DNA from: JTS-RE37 sp041743975
Lineage (GTDB): Bacteria > Bacteroidota > Bacteroidia > Flavobacteriales > Flavobacteriaceae
DNA length: 32,278 bases
Assembly: GCA_041743975.1 (NCBI GenBank)
Contig: JBGTLT010000099.1
Location: 1 to 32,278, forward strand
Direction of reading: 5' to 3'
Shown here: positions 15,566 to 24,640 of the stretch, one piece after another
Layout of the letters: the number at the start of each line of letters is the position of its first letter
How positions within the stretch are numbered: position 1 is the stretch's first letter
The notes under the pieces: model-generated
Told to the model about the DNA's origin: nothing
The model's input: the letters and a program-made list of their open reading frames with translations, nothing else
The model's database searches: none
Program-made: the position numbers and the translations under genes

Positions 15566-15867
15566 ATCATTTTTGGTTATTGTTGAAGACGAATTTAATA
15601 ATAAGAATTCTTATGAGTACCTCTGTATAGGATTGACTGGGGAATTCCCTGGGTCCTGATGGTGATTTTGGTCCACAGTTCGGTCCGAATGATAGTGATT
15701 CTTTCCCCTCACTCTTGAATAACCGGAAGTATGTATATTTATTCGATTCCCTGCACTGATTTTCTTTCCTGGGAAATCCAACATACCATTTACTGGTTTT
15801 CGGATTCGGGAAACAGTGGCACAGGTCCGGAACAATATCCGTTGATCCTGGAAACGTTGAAGTGGAA
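15566..15867. other. Intergenic stretch without a recognisable gene
   Basis: 302 bases between the bestrophin start and the cytochrome gene stop. Short open frames exist on both strands but none has a recognisable domain, and several stops interrupt each frame. It should hold the bestrophin promoter on the minus strand. No clear terminator was seen for the cytochrome gene. Confidence 0.45.
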
Positions 15868-16632
15868 CTATTTTTTTGCTACGCGAATGGTTATACTGTC
15901 TTCACCTTTGAGTCTCTCTTCGCCGGCCAGGCCATTATCGGTATAGCTCGCTGTGAGTACAAAGACCCCTTTCTCGTGGGAGCCCGCAGGTTTATTCAGA
16001 AGGAAAGAACCTTCCGTTCCCGCATAGTAATCCACACGATCCAGTGCCCCCTCATTGGTGATCCAGAGGAGCATCTCATCAATTTCCCGGTCGGACAATT
16101 CCGGATGGCCCGGCATAATTACAGGGCCCCAGATACCTGAGGAGCCGTTTTTAATGCGGGATGCCATCAGGTCCAAATCGAGTTTTCCGGCCCGAAATTT
16201 ATTGAAAATCTCAAGGAAGGAAGGACCGATCAGTTTGCCTTTAAAAGCGTGGCAATTAAGGCAGTTGGAACCAATGATCCCAAGAAGGCCTTGGGGGTCA
16301 GTGCGTTGTGAGTGATCGGGTTTTGTAGAAAGAGTATCGCCTGCGACATACTGTACCTTAAGCAGTATCTGGTTCCTGGGAATTTCCTCATATTCAGACT
16401 CGCCATCCTCAGGATCGGAGACGCTCAGGGAATAGGGCACCCGACTATCCAAAGGGTAGGTTTCACCATTTTTTGGGGTCTTAAACTTCACTACCGGCCG
16501 TTGGTTACTTTGTTGGACATTAACTGTGGCCATAGGAGCAGGTTGAATTGATGTACTCCCCCTATAAAACAGGGAAAGGCACAGGCAACTACTACAAAAA
16601 AATATGATTGGGTTGTAGAAAGGTTTACGCAT
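15868..16632 (-). CDS. Exported cytochrome c with N-terminal Ig-like domain
   Basis: A 254-residue protein with a hydrophobic leader. Residues about 46-98 form a beta-sandwich-like segment with KTPKNGETYP and SVSDPEDGESEYEEIP, a module usually found fused to PQQ-type sugar dehydrogenases or ThuA proteins. A class I cytochrome c domain follows, with the haem site C124LNCH128 and a likely axial Met at 173 in PVIMPGHPELSD. A beta tail ends the protein. Here the module stands alone. The gene follows the amine-oxidase-like gene by 20 bases on the same strand, so it could accept electrons from that flavoenzyme or from another periplasmic dehydrogenase. The partner is inferred from position only. 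Confidence 0.85.
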   Translation of the reverse strand: MRKPFYNPIIFFCSSCLCLSLFYRGSTSIQPAPMATVNVQQSNQRPVVKFKTPKNGETYPLDSRVPYSLSVSDPEDGESEYEEIPRNQILLKVQYVAGDTLSTKPDHSQRTDPQGLLGIIGSNCLNCHAFKGKLIGPSFLEIFNKFRAGKLDLDLMASRIKNGSSGIWGPVIMPGHPELSDREIDEMLLWITNEGALDRVDYYAGTEGSFLLNKPAGSHEKGVFVLTASYTDNGLAGEERLKGEDSITIRVAKK

Positions 16633-16652
16633 ATGGAGGTTTGTCCGGAGGG

Positions 16653-18155
16653 TCAGATTTCATCAATTTCCCTGGTTACGCGTTGTGCCGACCGGATGCA
16701 GGATTCCATCCCCCGGCTCAGGGTATCGGCATAAGTACCTGCAAAAAAGATTCGCCCATCAGGTTGTAATACCTGTGGCCAGAACCGATGCAATTCACCT
16801 ATCGGAAAAGCCTGCATTTCACAGGCGGGCGCAAAACGGTCTGTGGTCCAGTCGAGTGTCAATGCCTGGTAGATCGTATCCTTCTTCCCCGGATAAAGGG
16901 ATCTGAAAGCCGCCAATACCCGCTGAGGGGAGAGGCCGCCAGGGCCATACGCCTTTAACAGGACCCGGTCCGTTGCCACATGGGTGGGTTCTTCCCAGAT
17001 CATGGAGATATCCGGATGTTCAAAGAATAAATTTATACTTTTAAGTCCATCCTCTATCCAGAACCTGGAACTGGCCTCAAAAACATAGAATGGATGGGAA
17101 CTGTAGGTGAGATTATCTACCACATACTGCTTCTGAGTCGATAAGGGTGGCTGCACGGGGATGTTCCTGAAAACTGGCAGGGTGATGCAATTGACCAGGT
17201 AATCGCCGCGCATTTCCTTTTCTTCATCATATCCATAGGCCGTAAAGGTTACTGTTACCCCTTCAGTATCGTGTCGTATGGATTTTATAGCATGCTGCAA
17301 GAGGAGCCGCGACCCAAGCCGTTTGGCAAATGCGTTGGGCAGTTCCTGATTGCCCCCCTGCAGCCGGTAGGTATCTCCATGGGAAAGGGGGATACCCCTG
17401 GATCGCGTTACATAATACCGCCAAATAGTATACAGGGCAGAAGTTGATTTCCCGCCCAGGAAACGCAGGGCCGTGGGAGAAGCACCTTCCTTCTTATAAA
17501 TGTCTGCAACAGGAATGGCGTCCCAGTCATCATAACCCACTCCAAATGGCTGATCAGGATCATTAAAGGCCTTCAAATACGGGTCCAGGAATATCGAACG
17601 TAAGGCGTACCATGGATTTGCTGACAGGAATTCGGTTTCCCGGTCATTAAAACCGAATTCCCTGAGCACTGACGGGGTAGCCAGTTCGGCATCCGGGTAA
17701 AATTTACCGTCTATCATATGCAGCCCATTTCGTTCGGGTGCCGCATTCGAACCTTCCGAATGGGGATAAGGAAGGACCGGAAGGTCGAATTCTTTTACAT
17801 AGTCAAAAAATTTCTCGTAGCCGGGAATAGTAATATGGTCGGCGCCATAGTCGGTATAAAGCCCTGCTGATAAACCGTCCCTTCCGGTGAACACATGACC
17901 TCCATGCCGTCCACTGGCTTCAAGCACCACTACCTCATGCCCCAGACGCATGAGTTCATAGGCACAACAAAGACCACTTATACCAGCGCCGGCCACAAGA
18001 ACCCTTTTCTTTTTGAAACCGGCAGAGCGCTGCATTATTGTGGGTTCTGCCTGCCCTTCCTTCACGCCAGCCACCATCTGCAGAGGAGCGAGGGAGGTAC
18101 TGATGCCTGTGATTAAGGCAGACCGGAGGAATTTTCGGCGTTTGATGTTTTTCAT
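16653..18155 (-). CDS. Tat-exported FAD-dependent amine-oxidase-like protein
   Basis: A 500-residue flavoprotein. The leader MKNIKRRKFLRSALITG carries a twin-arginine motif, so folded export with FAD bound is expected. The dinucleotide site GAGISGLCCAYELMRLGHEVVVLEAS spans about 56-81. The following family motif is GRHGGHVFT, with His where RxGGR is usual, and the C-terminal flavin motif reads FAGTYADTLSRGMESC, where FAGExT is usual. These changes suggest a divergent branch whose substrate may not be an amine. Co-transcription with the cytochrome c gene (20 bases downstream) points to a periplasmic redox pair. It is divergent from the amidohydrolase operon across a 140-base promoter region. 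Confidence 0.82.
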   Translation of the reverse strand: MKNIKRRKFLRSALITGISTSLAPLQMVAGVKEGQAEPTIMQRSAGFKKKRVLVAGAGISGLCCAYELMRLGHEVVVLEASGRHGGHVFTGRDGLSAGLYTDYGADHITIPGYEKFFDYVKEFDLPVLPYPHSEGSNAAPERNGLHMIDGKFYPDAELATPSVLREFGFNDRETEFLSANPWYALRSIFLDPYLKAFNDPDQPFGVGYDDWDAIPVADIYKKEGASPTALRFLGGKSTSALYTIWRYYVTRSRGIPLSHGDTYRLQGGNQELPNAFAKRLGSRLLLQHAIKSIRHDTEGVTVTFTAYGYDEEKEMRGDYLVNCITLPVFRNIPVQPPLSTQKQYVVDNLTYSSHPFYVFEASSRFWIEDGLKSINLFFEHPDISMIWEEPTHVATDRVLLKAYGPGGLSPQRVLAAFRSLYPGKKDTIYQALTLDWTTDRFAPACEMQAFPIGELHRFWPQVLQPDGRIFFAGTYADTLSRGMESCIRSAQRVTREIDEI

Positions 18156-18226
18156 TGATTTGGTTTAGTTGTACCTATTTCCCCTTTAGGAATATATTAA
18201 AATAAATAGCTTCCAAAAAGAAAGGT

Positions 18227-18257
18227 TTTGAAATATAAAAATATTGTAATAACTTTC
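18227..18257 (+). promoter_or_regulatory. Candidate Bacteroidota promoter for the amidohydrolase operon
   Basis: TTTG at 18227-18230 and TAACTTTC at 18250-18257 are separated by 19 bases. This matches the Bacteroidota consensus TTTG-N19-TAnnTTTG except for the last base. It lies about 39 bases before the ATG at 18296, in the divergent region shared with the amine-oxidase-like gene. Confidence 0.5.
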
Positions 18258-18295
18258 CTAGCATTAATAAAAAATAATGATTTCAGGAATTGACT

Positions 18296-19267
18296 ATGAG
18301 GATTGACGCACATGTACATCTCAATGCGCCAAGGAATGCCTTATTATCCTATGGAATAAAAAATGATCTCCGGTTTTTATCAATTATTACAGACATCCCG
18401 GGCTTTCCAGTTATAGAAGAACAGCTAAAAACCATTGTCCGGCTAAAAGAGTCCTATACTCAGAATTTGCAGTTTGCAGGAACATTTTCCTGCAAAGGGT
18501 GGGGATCCGATAAATGGCTGGACGAAAGCCTGGATTCGATTCGCCAGTCAATGGATTCGGGGGCCGTTGGAATTAAGGTTTGGAAAAATATAGGAATGTC
18601 GGTAAAAGATGAAAATGGCAACTATATTATGATTGACCATCCTTCATTCGAACCCATATTTAAATTCCTGGAAGATAACGGGATAGTGGTCCTGGGACAT
18701 AATGGGGAACCCAAAAACTGTTGGTTGCCCATTGAGGAGATGACAGTTGCATCGGACAAGGCCTATTTCTCAGCTCACCCTGAATTTCACATGTATCTGC
18801 ACTCCGACATTCCGCATTACCAGTTACAGCTCGATGCTCGCAACAGATTACTAAGAAGGCACCCGAATCTTCGGTTTGTGGGATTGCACCTGGCAAGTCA
18901 GGAATGGGATACTTCGGAAGTGGCAGGCTTCCTGAACGAATTCCCCAATGCTATGGTAGATACGGCAGAAAGGATATACCATTTGCAATATCAGGCCATT
19001 GCGGACTGGCAGAAGGTATACGATTTTTTCATAGCTTACCAGGATCGGATTATTTACGGTTCTGATCTCATTGTCGATAATAGAATGGGGGATGAGGAAT
19101 TGATAGCCGTTATGAACGAGAGGCATAATATGGAGTGGCAATTCTTAACACAAAATAAACCATTGACAATTCCCGGGCTTAAAAGCCCGGTAAAAGGTCT
19201 GGGGCTGCCTCCAAGGGTGGTTGAAAAAATCTGTAATACTAATGCTGAAAAGGCCTACAGGATATAA
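18296..19267 (+). CDS. Amidohydrolase_2-family TIM-barrel hydrolase, subtype 1, no signal peptide
   Basis: A 323-residue metal-dependent TIM-barrel protein (PF04909-like). The metal motif HVHLN (His 6 and 8) starts the barrel. Other likely ligands are H135 in VVLGHNGE, H198 in FVGLHLAS and D257 in IIYGSD, with K94/K97 in KVWKNIG near the active site. Family members include lactonases, decarboxylases and hydrolases, so the reaction is not fixed. I chose the ATG at 18296 over an in-frame TTG at 18290. Unlike its three paralogs in this window it has no leader and should be cytoplasmic. It is the first gene of a plus-strand operon and closely resembles the next gene. Confidence 0.82.
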   Translation: MRIDAHVHLNAPRNALLSYGIKNDLRFLSIITDIPGFPVIEEQLKTIVRLKESYTQNLQFAGTFSCKGWGSDKWLDESLDSIRQSMDSGAVGIKVWKNIGMSVKDENGNYIMIDHPSFEPIFKFLEDNGIVVLGHNGEPKNCWLPIEEMTVASDKAYFSAHPEFHMYLHSDIPHYQLQLDARNRLLRRHPNLRFVGLHLASQEWDTSEVAGFLNEFPNAMVDTAERIYHLQYQAIADWQKVYDFFIAYQDRIIYGSDLIVDNRMGDEELIAVMNERHNMEWQFLTQNKPLTIPGLKSPVKGLGLPPRVVEKICNTNAEKAYRI

Positions 19268-19302
19268 TTCTGTTGTAATACTCCAACGTTTAATCAGGAT
19301 AA

Positions 19303-20427
19303 ATGAATCAATTTTTTCCATTAAAATTGCAGGGATTAATACTGGGTTTAATCTACTTGTTCGCTGCCGGCCTGGTTCGGGAACACCATCCCGCTTTAGG
19401 CAATGGCCCGAAAACCGTTCGCTATTATTCTCCTGAAGATTTCAAATCGGTTCAGAAATTTGATATTCATATCCACATTAATACCAAAGAAGAACATTTT
19501 ATAAAGCAAGCGGTTGAAGATAACTTCCGCTTTCTGGATATTGTGGATGACCGCCCTTTTGGGTTGCCAATGGCCAAACAACAAAAGGTCGCCATTCACC
19601 ATTTAAAAAACCATCCCCGGCAAATGGCATTCGCCACTACCTTTTCGGTAAGCCAATGGGACCGGAAGGACTGGGTTGACAGCACGATTGCCAGTTTGAA
19701 GCACTCTTTTGCCAACGGAGCATCCGCTGTTAAGATCTGGAAAAACATAGGAATGGATCTTAGGGACGCAGGCGGCAAATTTGTTATGGTGGATCATCCC
19801 AGGATCGATTCAGTACTTAATTTTCTGGCTGAAAATAAAATTCCCCTGCTGGGGCATAACGGCGAACCCAGGGACTGCTGGTTGCCATTGGAAGAAATGA
19901 CCTTTAGCCAGGGTTATTACAAGGATCACCCGGAATATCATATGTATTTGCATCCTGAGTATCCCTCTTATGAGGATCAAATAAAGGCCAGGGACAACAT
20001 GCTCGAAAAGCATCGCAACCTGAATTTCATGGGGGCTCACCTGGGGAGCCTGGAATGGAGCCTGGATGAACTGGCAAAAAGATTGGACGCTTTTCCCAGG
20101 ATGCGGGTTGACCTGACGCGGATGTCGAACCTGAAACTACATGCCCTTAATGACCGGGAAAAAACCCGCGACTTTTTTCTCACTTACCAGGACAGGCTGA
20201 TCTATGGAACCGATACAGCCATTAATGCAACTGAAAAGCCGGAAGAATTAAAACAAAGGATACACGATACCTGGGTTACCGACTGGAAATTTTATGTTAC
20301 CGACGCCCCTATTCCTTTAGAGGGTTTTGGGGAATTGCGGGGGTTGAAATTACCGCGGGAAGTGGTGGATAAGATATACCGGAAGAATGCCGTCCGGTTT
20401 CTGGGCCTCGCAATAACGAATGACTAA
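19303..20427 (+). CDS. Exported amidohydrolase_2-family hydrolase, subtype 1
   Basis: A 374-residue paralog of the preceding protein with an added hydrophobic leader (LILGLIYLFAAGLV). The metal motif is HIHIN (His 56 and 58). Shared blocks include KIWKNIGMDLRD, LLGHNGEPRDCWLPLEEMT, EYHMYLHPEYP, FMGAHLGSLEW and LIYGTD. The last supplies the conserved Asp. The HNGEP(R/K)(D/N)CWLP block is identical in pattern to the previous gene and absent from subtype 2, so the two probably share a substrate while acting on different sides of the membrane. It is spaced 35 bases after its paralog. No known family member lets me name the reaction. Confidence 0.82.
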   Translation: MNQFFPLKLQGLILGLIYLFAAGLVREHHPALGNGPKTVRYYSPEDFKSVQKFDIHIHINTKEEHFIKQAVEDNFRFLDIVDDRPFGLPMAKQQKVAIHHLKNHPRQMAFATTFSVSQWDRKDWVDSTIASLKHSFANGASAVKIWKNIGMDLRDAGGKFVMVDHPRIDSVLNFLAENKIPLLGHNGEPRDCWLPLEEMTFSQGYYKDHPEYHMYLHPEYPSYEDQIKARDNMLEKHRNLNFMGAHLGSLEWSLDELAKRLDAFPRMRVDLTRMSNLKLHALNDREKTRDFFLTYQDRLIYGTDTAINATEKPEELKQRIHDTWVTDWKFYVTDAPIPLEGFGELRGLKLPREVVDKIYRKNAVRFLGLAITND

Positions 20428-20448
20428 CCGTATAAGAATTAGGAGGTT

Positions 20449-21792
20449 ATGAGTAAAGAAGACTATGATCGCAGAAAATTTTTAAAGCAATCGTCGGCCG
20501 CCATGGGCGGGTTGTCTTTGGCCGGCCTTAGCCTGCCCATGGGGCTATTGGGACAACAACAGGGAGCGGCCAATGCCAGGCCTGTCAGGCTGGGATTTGT
20601 AGGTATCGGGGGACGGGGCTCCTACCATCTCGATGTGGCTTTGGGGATTGAAGGAGTAGAAGTCCCTGCCATTTGTGAGATAAAACCCGATCGGCTTTAC
20701 AGGGCCAAACGCTGGATCGAGGATGCCGGACAGCCAGCCCCACGGTTGTATGACAAAGGTCCTACCGATTTCGAACGGCTTTGTAAGGAAGAGGAGCTGG
20801 ATGCGGTGATCATCAGTACTTCCTGGGAATGGCATGCCCCGGTATGCCTGGCTGCCATGAACAATAACAAACATGCCGCCTGCGAAGTGCCGCTGATTCA
20901 AACTGTGGAGGAAGCCTGGGAATTGGTGGAAACTTTTGAAAAGACCGGAAAATGGGCGAGCCTGGTATTAGGGGGCTTCGGGGATATGACCTTGCTTAAT
21001 ATGATTCGCAAAAATCTGCTGGGCGATAACATTCATGTCGAAAGCGGCTATATACATGACCTGAGAAGAGTAAAGTTTGATCCCGATGAAGAACCCTGGA
21101 GGTTGCAGCACGCCATTGACCGGAATGGCAACCTGTACCCAGACCACCCCATGAGGAATATGATGCCTGCCCTTGATATCAACCGGGGGGATCGGTTTGA
21201 TTACCTTGTCTCGATGAGCTCCAAGTCGGTCATGCTGAACAGGTATGCTGCTTCCATGTACGGCGAAGCACATCCCTATGCCAGCATTAAAACGGCCCTG
21301 GGGGATTATAATGCCACCCTGATACGCACCGTGAACGGGAAAATGATAACCCTGAATCACGATACACATACCCCACACCCGCGGGAAAGTTTCCGCATAC
21401 AGGGTACCCAGGGTGTCTACCTCAGAGACAGGGAGTATTCCAGGATCTATTTGGAAGGGCGCAGCCCGGAGGAACACCAGTGGGAGCCGGCCGAGGCCTA
21501 TCAGAAGGAATTCGAGCACCCGCTTGTCAAAAATTATAACCCTCCCGAACGGAAGGGCGGGGCCATCCGCGGGCACGGTAGCAATGACACTGAGACCCCC
21601 ATTAACTGGCACCGGTTACTGGAAGCCATCGCGAACAATACCACACCTGATTGGGACGTATACGATTCGGTAACCAGCAGTGTAATTTCGCCGCTTTCGG
21701 AAGCTTCCGTGGCTGCTAAAAGCAGGCCCGTAGACGTTCCTGATTTCACCAGGGGTAAATGGCAGGAACGTCCTCCATTATACAGTTCCTGA
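20449..21792 (+). CDS. Tat-exported GH109-like Gfo/Idh/MocA oxidoreductase (variant active site)
   Basis: A 447-residue protein with the Tat motif DRRKFLK (7-13), then a Rossmann fold with GIGGRG (52-57). Order and motifs follow GH109 enzymes: WEWHAPVCLAAM, HAACEVP, IHDLRRVKF, YPDH (230-233), ALDINRGDR and a C-terminal WHRLLEAIANN. GH109 members cleave glycosides such as alpha-GalNAc by transient NAD+-dependent oxidation. The tyrosine in the family motif ENVNYG is replaced here (GGFGD, F177), while Y230 and H233 are kept. The enzyme may thus have altered activity, for example dehydrogenation only. AGGAGG sits only two bases before the ATG. It lies 21 bases after the second amidohydrolase, in one operon. 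Confidence 0.82.
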   Translation: MSKEDYDRRKFLKQSSAAMGGLSLAGLSLPMGLLGQQQGAANARPVRLGFVGIGGRGSYHLDVALGIEGVEVPAICEIKPDRLYRAKRWIEDAGQPAPRLYDKGPTDFERLCKEEELDAVIISTSWEWHAPVCLAAMNNNKHAACEVPLIQTVEEAWELVETFEKTGKWASLVLGGFGDMTLLNMIRKNLLGDNIHVESGYIHDLRRVKFDPDEEPWRLQHAIDRNGNLYPDHPMRNMMPALDINRGDRFDYLVSMSSKSVMLNRYAASMYGEAHPYASIKTALGDYNATLIRTVNGKMITLNHDTHTPHPRESFRIQGTQGVYLRDREYSRIYLEGRSPEEHQWEPAEAYQKEFEHPLVKNYNPPERKGGAIRGHGSNDTETPINWHRLLEAIANNTTPDWDVYDSVTSSVISPLSEASVAAKSRPVDVPDFTRGKWQERPPLYSS

Positions 21793-21836
21793 TCCCGTTG
21801 GCAAGGGAAGGCTAACCGATAAACAAAACAACGCCT

Positions 21837-22688
21837 ATGAGCAATTTACGGATCTTGTTACACCTGCTTCTCCTGATGGGTTTTACCCATTTGCTTCCGG
21901 CTCAGACGGAGGAACCCCCCGGGCGTATGATAGCCGAAATTAAAGCGCACACCTCGGGGGTGGCGGTCTGGTGGACCGGCCATAACGGCTGGCTGATTAA
22001 GTACAACGACCTGCTTATTGGAACCGATCTGGCGCTGGAATCCAAGGAGCGAGCGGTTTCTTCACCAATCTCGGCAGAGGAGCTGGCGGGGGAGCTTGAC
22101 ATCTTGTTTGTCAGTCACGAACATGGCGATCATTTTGAACGGGAGACTTCTGAAATACTAAGCGAAAAGGGCCAATGTGTGTTTGTTATGCCTGCAACCT
22201 GCGTGGAGGCTGCCCGGAAGGAACTTAATATCCCGGAGGACCGCATTCAGGTGGCAACTCCACGGACACCCTTCCACATCGGAGAGGTCCGCGTAGAACC
22301 CGTACGGGCCATCCACGGGAACCCAAAATTCGCGGTGTATTATGACGCCAACCTTGAAGACTGCGGGTATGTGATTACCATCGGTGGTAAACGTTTCCTG
22401 CAAATGGGGGATACGGTGCTGTTAGAAGATCACCTTTTCCTGGAGGATGTGGACGTCCTGTTTTTTTCCCCCACAGAGCACAATACCCATATAGATCCTT
22501 CACTGATCCTGATTAATGCACTGGAGCCGGCCTATATCCTTCCGCAACACCGGGCTACCTTTGAGGTTACACCTCAAAACAGGTACTGGACCAGCGGATA
22601 TCCCCATGAAGTTAAATTCCGTTTGTCCAAAGCGCTTCAGCAACGCTACTATATTCTGGACATCGGGGAAAAGATTGTCATCCACTAA
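21837..22688 (+). CDS. Exported metallo-beta-lactamase-fold hydrolase (UlaG-like)
   Basis: A 283-residue protein with a signal peptide that probably ends at PAQ (21-23). The metal motif is SHEHGDHFE (His 94, His 96, Asp 98, His 99). Further expected ligands appear in AIHGNPKF, QMGDTVLLE and LPQHRATFE. The opening VWWTGHNGWLIKYNDLLIGTD resembles the UlaG/YycJ-like branch, which contains lactonases such as L-ascorbate-6-phosphate lactonase. The exported location argues against a phosphorylated substrate. Its position between GH109-like and amidohydrolase genes suggests that it opens a lactone or cleaves an ester produced in the periplasm, which is inference. Confidence 0.82.
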   Translation: MSNLRILLHLLLLMGFTHLLPAQTEEPPGRMIAEIKAHTSGVAVWWTGHNGWLIKYNDLLIGTDLALESKERAVSSPISAEELAGELDILFVSHEHGDHFERETSEILSEKGQCVFVMPATCVEAARKELNIPEDRIQVATPRTPFHIGEVRVEPVRAIHGNPKFAVYYDANLEDCGYVITIGGKRFLQMGDTVLLEDHLFLEDVDVLFFSPTEHNTHIDPSLILINALEPAYILPQHRATFEVTPQNRYWTSGYPHEVKFRLSKALQQRYYILDIGEKIVIH

Positions 22689-22700
22689 ATGACGGATGCC

Positions 22701-22731
22701 CTTGCAAATAACAAATTACTTTTTACCCTTG
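22701..22731 (+). promoter_or_regulatory. Candidate internal promoter before the third amidohydrolase gene
   Basis: CTTG (22701-22704), a 19-base spacer and TACCCTTG (22724-22731) match the TTTG-N19-TAnnTTTG consensus with one mismatch in each box. It lies in the longest gap (92 bases) of the plus-strand operon, about 50 bases before the ATG at 22781. The last two genes may therefore also be expressed separately. Confidence 0.45.
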
Positions 22732-22780
22732 TATGAGGAACAGTTAAATAAACTCAAATACCAAATAAAACAGAAGAATC

Positions 22781-23863
22781 ATGAACCGAAAACCCGCACT
22801 CTCTGTATTGCTTTTTATAACCGCCGTGTTAATGCAGGCACAAACCGGGGATCTTAAACTGGTCGACTGGCAGCCTGTAAGTCAGCTGGTGACAAAGGAG
22901 ACAAGAATTTTAAAGGCCAAATTTCCTGTGATCGACATTCATAACCATCTGGGTGACCTGGAAAATACGGAGCACTACCTGGAGGAAATGGATAAAGCCG
23001 GGGTTTGGAAATGTGTAAGTCTCGATGCACTTTCCAAAGAAGATTTTTACAAGGAACATATCCGGGTTTCAAAACGTGTAGGGGGCGATCGGTTTCTGCC
23101 ATTCTTCAGACCGGATTTTAGTAAAATAGATGAACCGGATTTTGGTGAAAGGGAGGCAAAAAAACTGGAAGAGGCGGTAAAATTAGGGTGCAGGGGAATC
23201 AAGATATCCAAAGAACTGGGGCTTGGTTTTCAGGATAAAACCGGAAAATTTGTATCCGTGGACGACCCCAGGATTGATCCCATTTGGGCCAAATGCGGGG
23301 AACTTGGCATCCCCGTTGAAATTCACGTTTCAGATCCTAAAGCTTTTTTTACGCCTATTGATATGTATAATGAACGCTATGATGAGCTGGGTAAAAATCC
23401 TGAATGGTCGTTTAGCGGAGCAGAATATCCCACAAAAATGGACATCCTGCAGGCCCGCAACCGGGTAATTGCAAAGCACCCTAAAACCATTTTTATCGGG
23501 GCACATTTTGGAAATCTTCCGGAGGATCTTGGTGTTGTCGGTACCTGGCTGGATACCTATCCCAATTTTTACGTCGACATCGACGCCCGCATCAGTGAAC
23601 TTGGCAGGCAGCCGTATTCCGCAAGGCGATTTTTCATAAAATACCAGGATCGTATCCTGTTTGGGACGGATACACCTTGCAATGCCGAGGCCTACCGCTT
23701 GTATTTCCGTTTCCTTGAAACAGATGACGAATATATCGACCCTACACCTGCCCATAAATTACAGGGGCGTTGGATGATCTATGGGCTTTACCTTCCCGAT
23801 ACCGTTCTTGAGAAGATTTATAACAAGAACGCGATGAGAATATTCAGTCTGTATGCGGGTTAG
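22781..23863 (+). CDS. Exported amidohydrolase_2-family hydrolase, subtype 2
   Basis: A 360-residue secreted TIM-barrel hydrolase. The signal peptide probably ends at MQAQ (18-21). The barrel begins with FPVIDIHNHLGDLE (His 54 and 56). Other conserved points are GIKISKELGLGFQD, a VEIHVSDP metal His, FIGAHFGNLPEDL and LFGTD. It is more similar to the minus-strand protein at 28190-29257 (both share K(A/F)..PVIDxHxH and H(V)(S/A)(D/E)P with an FTPIDMYNERYDE-like block) than to subtype 1. The two subtype 2 genes thus sit on opposite arms of the locus. The reaction is unknown. A lactonase or decarboxylase on a sugar-derived acid is possible. Confidence 0.82.
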   Translation: MNRKPALSVLLFITAVLMQAQTGDLKLVDWQPVSQLVTKETRILKAKFPVIDIHNHLGDLENTEHYLEEMDKAGVWKCVSLDALSKEDFYKEHIRVSKRVGGDRFLPFFRPDFSKIDEPDFGEREAKKLEEAVKLGCRGIKISKELGLGFQDKTGKFVSVDDPRIDPIWAKCGELGIPVEIHVSDPKAFFTPIDMYNERYDELGKNPEWSFSGAEYPTKMDILQARNRVIAKHPKTIFIGAHFGNLPEDLGVVGTWLDTYPNFYVDIDARISELGRQPYSARRFFIKYQDRILFGTDTPCNAEAYRLYFRFLETDDEYIDPTPAHKLQGRWMIYGLYLPDTVLEKIYNKNAMRIFSLYAG

Positions 23864-23872
23864 TGAATTACC

Positions 23873-24640
23873 ATGGCACCCGGAATTCTGTCCGTAATTT
23901 CTATGGCATCAATGATTCTCCATCAAAGATTGCGAATGCTGGTTTGCACCTGCCTTACCCTAGGCGTCCTGGCATGTGTTTCCTGCGGGGAACATGGTGC
24001 GCCGGACCTTGTGGCGTATTATTCGTTTGATGGCACTGTCGCTGACTCCGGAGGCTTGAATAGGGATCTTCAGGTATCTGGCGCCAGGCCTGTGCCGGAC
24101 AGGTTTGGCAAGGCTAACCATGCGTATGGCTTCGATGGTAATTCGGCTTATATGAGGGCCGAAATTACCGGGATGCCCGACCTCACCTTACCGCATTCCG
24201 TTATTTGGTGGTTTCGGGTAGCCGGTGCTCCGGTGTTCAAGGATTCTCTGGATGCGGGAAACATGATCGTTCTGGCCGACACTACCAAAAATATAGGGGT
24301 ACAAATTGGCTACCGCGCAGCCGGGTATAAAACCCTTGGGTTTGATGTCTGGTATTGGGGCGGAGCCACGGTGCTGGATTCCCCCCATCCGGAGGTTTCC
24401 AAATGGCACCAGGCTGCCTATACCTTTGATGGGCAACGACATGTGTTTTTTATTGATGGATTACAGGTAGCGGAAGGTTCCGTAAGCCCTCAGAAGGGCA
24501 TCCCATCCCTCTTGATGCTCGGGAACTACCCCGGCGGGAACCAGTTTTTTTCCGGTGTACTGGACGAGTTACGCATCTATCGACGTACCCTGCTTCCCGC
24601 TGAGATTACCGCCATGTACAGCCAGGAGAAGGCGCATTAA
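23873..24640 (+). CDS. LamG/concanavalin-like lectin-domain lipoprotein
   Basis: A 255-residue protein with a lipoprotein leader. The lipobox could be GVLAC (Cys 35), and the likely true start is M14 (23912), which gives a standard n-region. From about 46 on it is one laminin-G-type jelly roll: LVAYYSFDGTVADSGG at the start, KANHAYGFDGNSAYM, WHQAAYTFDGQRHVFFIDG and FSGVLDELRIYRRTL at the end, the usual LamG_3 signature. No catalytic motif is visible. It probably binds a glycan at the cell surface or periplasm and supports the hydrolases of this locus. It begins nine bases after the amidohydrolase stop. Confidence 0.83.
   Translation: MAPGILSVISMASMILHQRLRMLVCTCLTLGVLACVSCGEHGAPDLVAYYSFDGTVADSGGLNRDLQVSGARPVPDRFGKANHAYGFDGNSAYMRAEITGMPDLTLPHSVIWWFRVAGAPVFKDSLDAGNMIVLADTTKNIGVQIGYRAAGYKTLGFDVWYWGGATVLDSPHPEVSKWHQAAYTFDGQRHVFFIDGLQVAEGSVSPQKGIPSLLMLGNYPGGNQFFSGVLDELRIYRRTLLPAEITAMYSQEKAH

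Noticed and set aside
15611..15835. 74-residue minus-strand frame upstream of the bestrophin gene
   Set aside because: No recognisable motif, and low-complexity basic/aromatic composition typical of non-coding frames.
20968..21612. 214-residue open frame on the minus strand
   Set aside because: It is antisense to the GH109-like gene and has no recognisable motif.
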